This document shows positions 60,441 through 64,000 of a DNA stretch of 64,000 bases, piece by piece. The notes beneath the pieces were generated by a model that made no database searches, had not been told where the DNA came from, and worked only from the letters and a program-made list of their open reading frames with translations. The stretch comes from Prosthecobacter algae (GTDB taxonomy: Bacteria; Verrucomicrobiota; Verrucomicrobiia; Verrucomicrobiales; Verrucomicrobiaceae). The DNA is taken from contig NZ_BAABIA010000011.1 of assembly GCF_039542385.1 (NCBI RefSeq), forward strand, positions 1 to 64,000. Direction: 5' to 3'. Numbering within the stretch: the first letter of the stretch is position 1; each line of letters begins with the position of its first letter. Made by a program: the position numbers and the translations under genes.

Positions 60441-61793
60441 TTACAGCTTCTTGATCAGCCCTTCGAGCAGGTCGCCCAAGCCCTCGCCGCGCATCAGGTT
60501 TTTGAGAACGCGATCAGTCTTGGGTTTCACTTTGGGATCAGAGAGCGGGCCGGAAGACTCAATGTCGAAGGTCATGCGTCCTTGGTCGTCCGAAAGGGCT
60601 TTGGTAAGGCCCCGTGCGAGCGATTCGCCAAGTTTGGCCTGGGAAATACCGCTCATCAGCCGAGTCTGCAAGGCCTGACCGCAGGATAGACGCAGTTCGA
60701 TCTCATGGCGGTCCTGGGCCGCATTGACCCAGGATTTGGGCTCGATAGCGACCTCATATTCCGGGAAAACAAACAGGGTGGGACTGCGGGTGATGAAGCG
60801 GTCATTGGTAAAGTCGCCATTGACCACGGCATCCGCCATCAGCGGACCGCCGATGACCACAGGGGCAAGGTCCACACCGTATTCCTGGAGTTTGCGCAGT
60901 TCCTTGCCTGCGGCATCGCCGATGGTCATGTGGCCGGCGAGGGTGGAGCCTTTGGCCAGGGTGAGGGCCAGTTTGGTAAAGGGGTTCCATTTTCCGGTCT
61001 GAAGGTTGTAAGGGGTGACTTCGCCCTTGCCTGTGAGCATCAGATTGGCCAGTTCGGCAGGCCGTTTGGCACCCGCGATGCGAGCCATGCCATTCACCAC
61101 GATCCGGGTGCTGAGGGTGGCCAAGATACGGTTGTGATTGGCCAGATCATTCTTGTCCACATCAATGCCGGTAAGATTGAAATCGAGATCCTGGGCAAGC
61201 ACCCGTGTGGTGCCGCTGGTGATGTCAAAAAGGCCTTTTTCCAAGGTGATGGCCTGCACAGCATAGGCCAGGGCGGGGCTGGGCTCATCGGAGGCCTGGC
61301 TTTCCACATTGGGTGGTGGAGGTGAGGTTGCAGGCGTGGCGGCAACGGCCTCGGATGTTCCAGGTCTCTTGAACAGGGCCTCTAGGGAACTGTTGCCCTG
61401 GGCATCCTGGGTCTCCCGAACGCTGGGCTTGATGATGCGCAGATGCTCCACAAAGAGCCGCTTGTTCAGCAGATCATCAAGCTTCACTTCCAGAATGATT
61501 TCAGGCACCTCCAGCACGGCCACGCCTTCTGCCAGGGGAGCGCGTTCAGCGTAGCGTTTGGCCACCTCCGTATCACGCGGGGCCAGTTTCACGCCGATGA
61601 GTTTGAGGGTGGCGGGCCGGGTGAGCAGGCTGAGTTTGGCATCGCCGAGCTCGGCGCGGCAATTCCAGTTTTTTTCAGCCAGTTCCACCCAAGTTTCTGG
61701 GCCCATCTTACGCATGACCCACCAGGAGGCCGCCCCCAGGCCTGCGCCTGCCAGGACAAACAGGATGACGAGAAGAAACAGCAGCTTTTTCAT
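60441..61793 (-). CDS. AsmA-like membrane-anchored protein
   Basis: The 450-residue protein has one N-terminal membrane helix (LLFLLVILFVLAGAGLGAAS, residues 4-23) and a long, mostly beta exported part. Typical AsmA features are ELGDAKLSLLTRPATLKLIG near residue 47, VLEVPEIILEVKLDDLLNKR near 93 and the C-terminal RLSCGQALQTRLMSGISQAK/RMTFDIESSGPLSDPKVKPK region. A Pro/Ser-rich stretch (PATSPPPPNVESQASDEPSP) interrupts it. AsmA proteins carry lipid or help outer-membrane assembly. It follows pdhB by 44 bp in the same direction, so it may be cotranscribed with the dehydrogenase pair. Confidence 0.75.
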   Translation of the reverse strand: MKKLLFLLVILFVLAGAGLGAASWWVMRKMGPETWVELAEKNWNCRAELGDAKLSLLTRPATLKLIGVKLAPRDTEVAKRYAERAPLAEGVAVLEVPEIILEVKLDDLLNKRLFVEHLRIIKPSVRETQDAQGNSSLEALFKRPGTSEAVAATPATSPPPPNVESQASDEPSPALAYAVQAITLEKGLFDITSGTTRVLAQDLDFNLTGIDVDKNDLANHNRILATLSTRIVVNGMARIAGAKRPAELANLMLTGKGEVTPYNLQTGKWNPFTKLALTLAKGSTLAGHMTIGDAAGKELRKLQEYGVDLAPVVIGGPLMADAVVNGDFTNDRFITRSPTLFVFPEYEVAIEPKSWVNAAQDRHEIELRLSCGQALQTRLMSGISQAKLGESLARGLTKALSDDQGRMTFDIESSGPLSDPKVKPKTDRVLKNLMRGEGLGDLLEGLIKKL

Positions 61794-61837
61794 GCCCCCA
61801 GGCTAGGCGGCAAATCCAAGGCTGGCAAGATGATCCC

Positions 61838-62800
61838 TCAATACCGTAGCAAGTCCCGCAACGCTGCGGTGATGCTGGAGGTCGTGGGCCGGTGGCTCTT
61901 CCAAAGGTTCGGATGGTAGGGGATCGGCGTGTCCTTGCTGTTCAGCCGCATGGGTGGCGCATCCAGCATGTGAAAGGCCTCGCTGCTGACGCGGGCGATG
62001 ATTTCCGCAGTCACCCCGCCCCAGGGGAATGCCTCACCCACGGCCAGCAGGCGACCCGTGCGGGAGACGGAGGCGAGGATGGTATCCGTATCCATCGGCT
62101 TCACGCTGCGGAGGTCCACCACTTCCACCTGGTAGCCGTCCATTTGCAATTCTTCGGCCGATTTCAGCGCTTCATGCAGCATGGCGCTGTAGGTGACCAC
62201 GGTGGCATCGCGACCTGGACGGGCGATGCGCGCCTTGCCGATGGGCAGGGATTCGCCAAAGCCTTCAGCCTTCAGGTGATAGTAAAGAAACTTGTGCTCA
62301 CAGAAAATGACAGGGTCATTCAGCTTCACGCTTTCCAGCAGCATCCAGTAGGCGTCTTCGACGGTCGCCGGAGTGAGGATGACAATCCCGGGGTAATGGG
62401 CATAGATGCTCTCCATGCTCTGGCTGTGAAATGGGCCGCTGCCGGGGGTGCCGCCGGAAGGCATGCGGATGGTGATGGGGCAGGGTGTGTTCGTGCGCCA
62501 GTATAGCGTAGCCGCTTGGTTGACGATCTGGTTGAACCCCACCGAGGAGAAGTCTGCGAACTGCATCTCGATGATCGGGCGTGCCCCCTCCACCGCTGCG
62601 CCTACGGCCATGCCGATCATGGCATCTTCGCTGATGGGCGAATCAAACACGCGGCCAGGAAACTCGCGGCTCAGATTTTTCGTGGCCTTGAAGGCTCCGC
62701 CGAAGGTGCTGATGTCCTGCCCGTAAAGGAAGACGTTGGGGTCGGTGCGGAGCGCCTCATACTGCGCCTCGCGAATCGCTTCGAGATAGGTGATGCTCAT
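61838..62800 (-). CDS. pdhB: Pyruvate dehydrogenase E1 component, beta subunit
   Basis: A 320-residue transketolase-type C-terminal partner. Features are YLEAIREAQYEALRTDPNVF, GAFKATKNLSREFPGRVFDS, ISEDAMIGMAVGAAVEGARP (around the cofactor-binding edge) and the C-terminal VVDLRSVKPMDTDTILASVS. The start overlaps the pdhA stop by 4 bp (ATGA), so translation is coupled. It forms an alpha2beta2 enzyme with PdhA that decarboxylates pyruvate or a branched-chain 2-oxoacid; the exact substrate is not told by these motifs. The E2 and E3 genes are not in this window. Confidence 0.93.
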   Translation of the reverse strand: MSITYLEAIREAQYEALRTDPNVFLYGQDISTFGGAFKATKNLSREFPGRVFDSPISEDAMIGMAVGAAVEGARPIIEMQFADFSSVGFNQIVNQAATLYWRTNTPCPITIRMPSGGTPGSGPFHSQSMESIYAHYPGIVILTPATVEDAYWMLLESVKLNDPVIFCEHKFLYYHLKAEGFGESLPIGKARIARPGRDATVVTYSAMLHEALKSAEELQMDGYQVEVVDLRSVKPMDTDTILASVSRTGRLLAVGEAFPWGGVTAEIIARVSSEAFHMLDAPPMRLNSKDTPIPYHPNLWKSHRPTTSSITAALRDLLRY

Positions 62801-63840
62801 CCGTGCTGTCCCTCTACAAGCTCACTGGTGGACAGTGCGTGCCAGGTTTCCCGGTAGGGATCGGGTGTGGGTTCTTTGCTGGCAATGGCCTGCGCCGCAT
62901 CCACATCGCGGCGGGCATCTTCCTCCCAGTTGCGGAAATCCGCCTCCGTGGCCCAACCCAGCTCGACGGCCTGCCTTTTGGCCACTTCGATGCAGTCGCG
63001 GGCCTCATGCTTGTGCTTGGCGGAATCGGGAATGTAGGAGGCGTCGTCATGCTCGCCATGGCCACCCAGGCGCAGGAGCTTGCCGACGACTAGCTGCGGG
63101 CCGTGGCCGGCACGGGCACGGGCAAAGGCAGTGCGGAAGGTGGCCACGCAGGCCAGGAGATCTGTGCCATCCACACTGTGCCCATCCACGCCGTAACCGA
63201 TGGCGCGGTCCACCAGGTCTTCACAGGCATACTGGCGGCTGGTGGGGGTGGAGTAGGCGAATTGGTTGTTGGCGATGCTGATCACCATCGGCAACTTTTC
63301 CACTGAGGCCATGTTCAGTCCTTCATGAAATGCGCCAGTCGAGGTGCCGCCGTCGCCGATGCTTGTGGCGCCCACACTGTCGCCGAGGGTGCCGCGCAGA
63401 CGCCGTGCAAACAAAGCACCGGCCACCACGGAAAGAAGGCTGCCCAGGTGCGAAATCATGGCCATGCAACCCTCTTTCGGGCGACCACGGTGGATGTTGC
63501 CATCACGACCACGCATGGGGCCGGTGACCACGCCGAGGTAGGTGCGCATGGCATCCAGAATCGGCTCGCCATAGGCCAGTCTTCCGGCTTGGTCACGGAT
63601 CAGCGGTCCATAGATGTCCTTGCCATAACGAAGGTTGTTTCCCGCGGCAGCGCTGAAGGCTTCCTGGCCGCGGCCAAGATAAACCCCGCCGACGATTCGA
63701 CCGCCAGCCCGGTAAAGACTGCCGAGTTTCTCTTCCAGAATCCGGGAGAGAATCATGCAGCGCAAAGTCTTTAAAAAGTCATCACGCAGGTCCGCTGGAG
63801 CGGCAACATCAGGGCTGGGGAGCGTCGAGGTGGCAGGCAC
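62797..63840 (-). CDS. pdhA: Pyruvate dehydrogenase E1 component, alpha subunit
   Basis: The 347-residue protein begins at a GTG (63838-63840). It carries the thiamine-diphosphate motif GDGGTSTGAFHEGLNMASVE to IANNQFAYSTP (GDG...NN) near residue 170, and RMILSRILEEKLGSLYRAG-like N-terminal helix (CMILSRILEEKLGSLYRAG). RGRDGNIHRGRPKEG near 130 is the usual conserved region, and LLRLGGHGEHDDASYIPD near 265 a regulatory-loop-like stretch. It would start oxidation of pyruvate or a related 2-oxoacid. No strong ribosome site precedes the GTG. Confidence 0.93.
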   Translation of the reverse strand: MPATSTLPSPDVAAPADLRDDFLKTLRCMILSRILEEKLGSLYRAGGRIVGGVYLGRGQEAFSAAAGNNLRYGKDIYGPLIRDQAGRLAYGEPILDAMRTYLGVVTGPMRGRDGNIHRGRPKEGCMAMISHLGSLLSVVAGALFARRLRGTLGDSVGATSIGDGGTSTGAFHEGLNMASVEKLPMVISIANNQFAYSTPTSRQYACEDLVDRAIGYGVDGHSVDGTDLLACVATFRTAFARARAGHGPQLVVGKLLRLGGHGEHDDASYIPDSAKHKHEARDCIEVAKRQAVELGWATEADFRNWEEDARRDVDAAQAIASKEPTPDPYRETWHALSTSELVEGQHG

Positions 63841-63891
63841 GGTGGAGATGGGTCATTTCGTCCGAATCTGAACGATGCGGATTTCGTACCG

Positions 63892-64000
63892 ATGGTTTCA
63901 CAGTCGTCCGCGGTTGTCCAGAGAGGAAAGCGGCCCTCTCTGAACAAGGACAATACAGGATCAGGCCCAAAGATTCTCTGGATAGGCACCGGCGGCGACC
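63892..64000 (+). CDS. Possible 5' fragment of an unknown gene at the window end
   Basis: A frame open from ATG 63892 to the window end (36 codons) begins MVSQSSAVVQRG and contains PKILWIGTGGD, which looks like the start of a folded domain. It is divergent from pdhA. There is no visible ribosome site and too little sequence to name it. It may equally be non-coding. Confidence 0.3.
   Translation, partial: MVSQSSAVVQRGKRPSLNKDNTGSGPKILWIGTGGD

Noticed and set aside
1..64000. CRISPR arrays, tRNA or rRNA genes, insertion sequences, defence islands
   Set aside because: No regularly spaced repeats, cloverleaf-type sequence with a TTCGA arm, transposase, or restriction and toxin genes were recognised by reading; a tRNA-scan would be needed to be sure for tRNAs.

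Overview
The window is a stretch of a Gram-negative chromosome that looks like Verrucomicrobiota (Prosthecobacter/Verrucomicrobiaceae-like). This is an inference from several traits seen together: a giant autotransporter-repeat protein with a PEP-CTERM tail, delta-60-repeat and thrombospondin-type-3 secreted giants, Sel1 proteins, palindrome-rich intergenic repeats, and weak or absent Shine-Dalgarno sequences with several GTG starts. No rRNA, tRNA or CRISPR array was recognised.

Region 1 (1 to about 20.35 kb) is the right-hand part of a lambda-like siphovirus prophage; its left end lies outside the window. The order is: truncated ParB-like protein (minus) and divergent XRE regulator, small and large terminase, a lysis block (holin-like protein, CHAP endolysin, membrane/coiled-coil protein) in an unusual place, gpW-like connector, portal, S49 protease-scaffold, major capsid, capsid-cement-like protein, a terminator-like hairpin, head-tail and tail-completion proteins, tail tube, a G/G-T tail-chaperone pair with a canonical -1 slippery heptamer directly before the G stop, tape measure, distal tail proteins, fibre, a phage-borne glycosyltransferase, a fibre-assembly-like protein, and on the minus strand an excisionase-like protein and a tyrosine integrase.

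Region 2 (20.35 to 23.6 kb) holds imperfect 124-bp repeats reaching the ribosome site of galU, galU itself, 0.8 kb of short palindromes and tandem repeats, and a secreted Sel1-repeat protein. Region 3 (23.6 to 30.4 kb) is a 1895-residue surface protein with a PEP-CTERM tail, a 567-bp AT-rich spacer and a divergent MarR regulator.

Region 4 (30.4 to 46.2 kb) is mostly housekeeping: a PgeF/YfiH-type protein with ispE, sufE, the yjcH-actP acetate uptake pair, a long divergent PurC-like protein, a 1997-residue delta-60 surface protein, pyrD, a double CDGSH protein, trmL, an unknown helical protein and a NagB-like isomerase. Several units end in clear hairpin terminators.

Region 5 (46.3 to 51.2 kb) holds three minus-strand exported proteins of unknown role: a 190-residue secreted protein, a tail-anchored protein, and a calcium-binding-repeat giant whose 3' half looks lower in GC. 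Region 6 (51.3 to 64 kb) has a DsbD-type thiol-disulfide reductase, an ABC permease without a nearby ATPase, murI, a secreted SGNH hydrolase, queA, sufT, a pterin dehydratase (phhB), an AsmA-like protein, and pdhB/pdhA overlapping by 4 bp.
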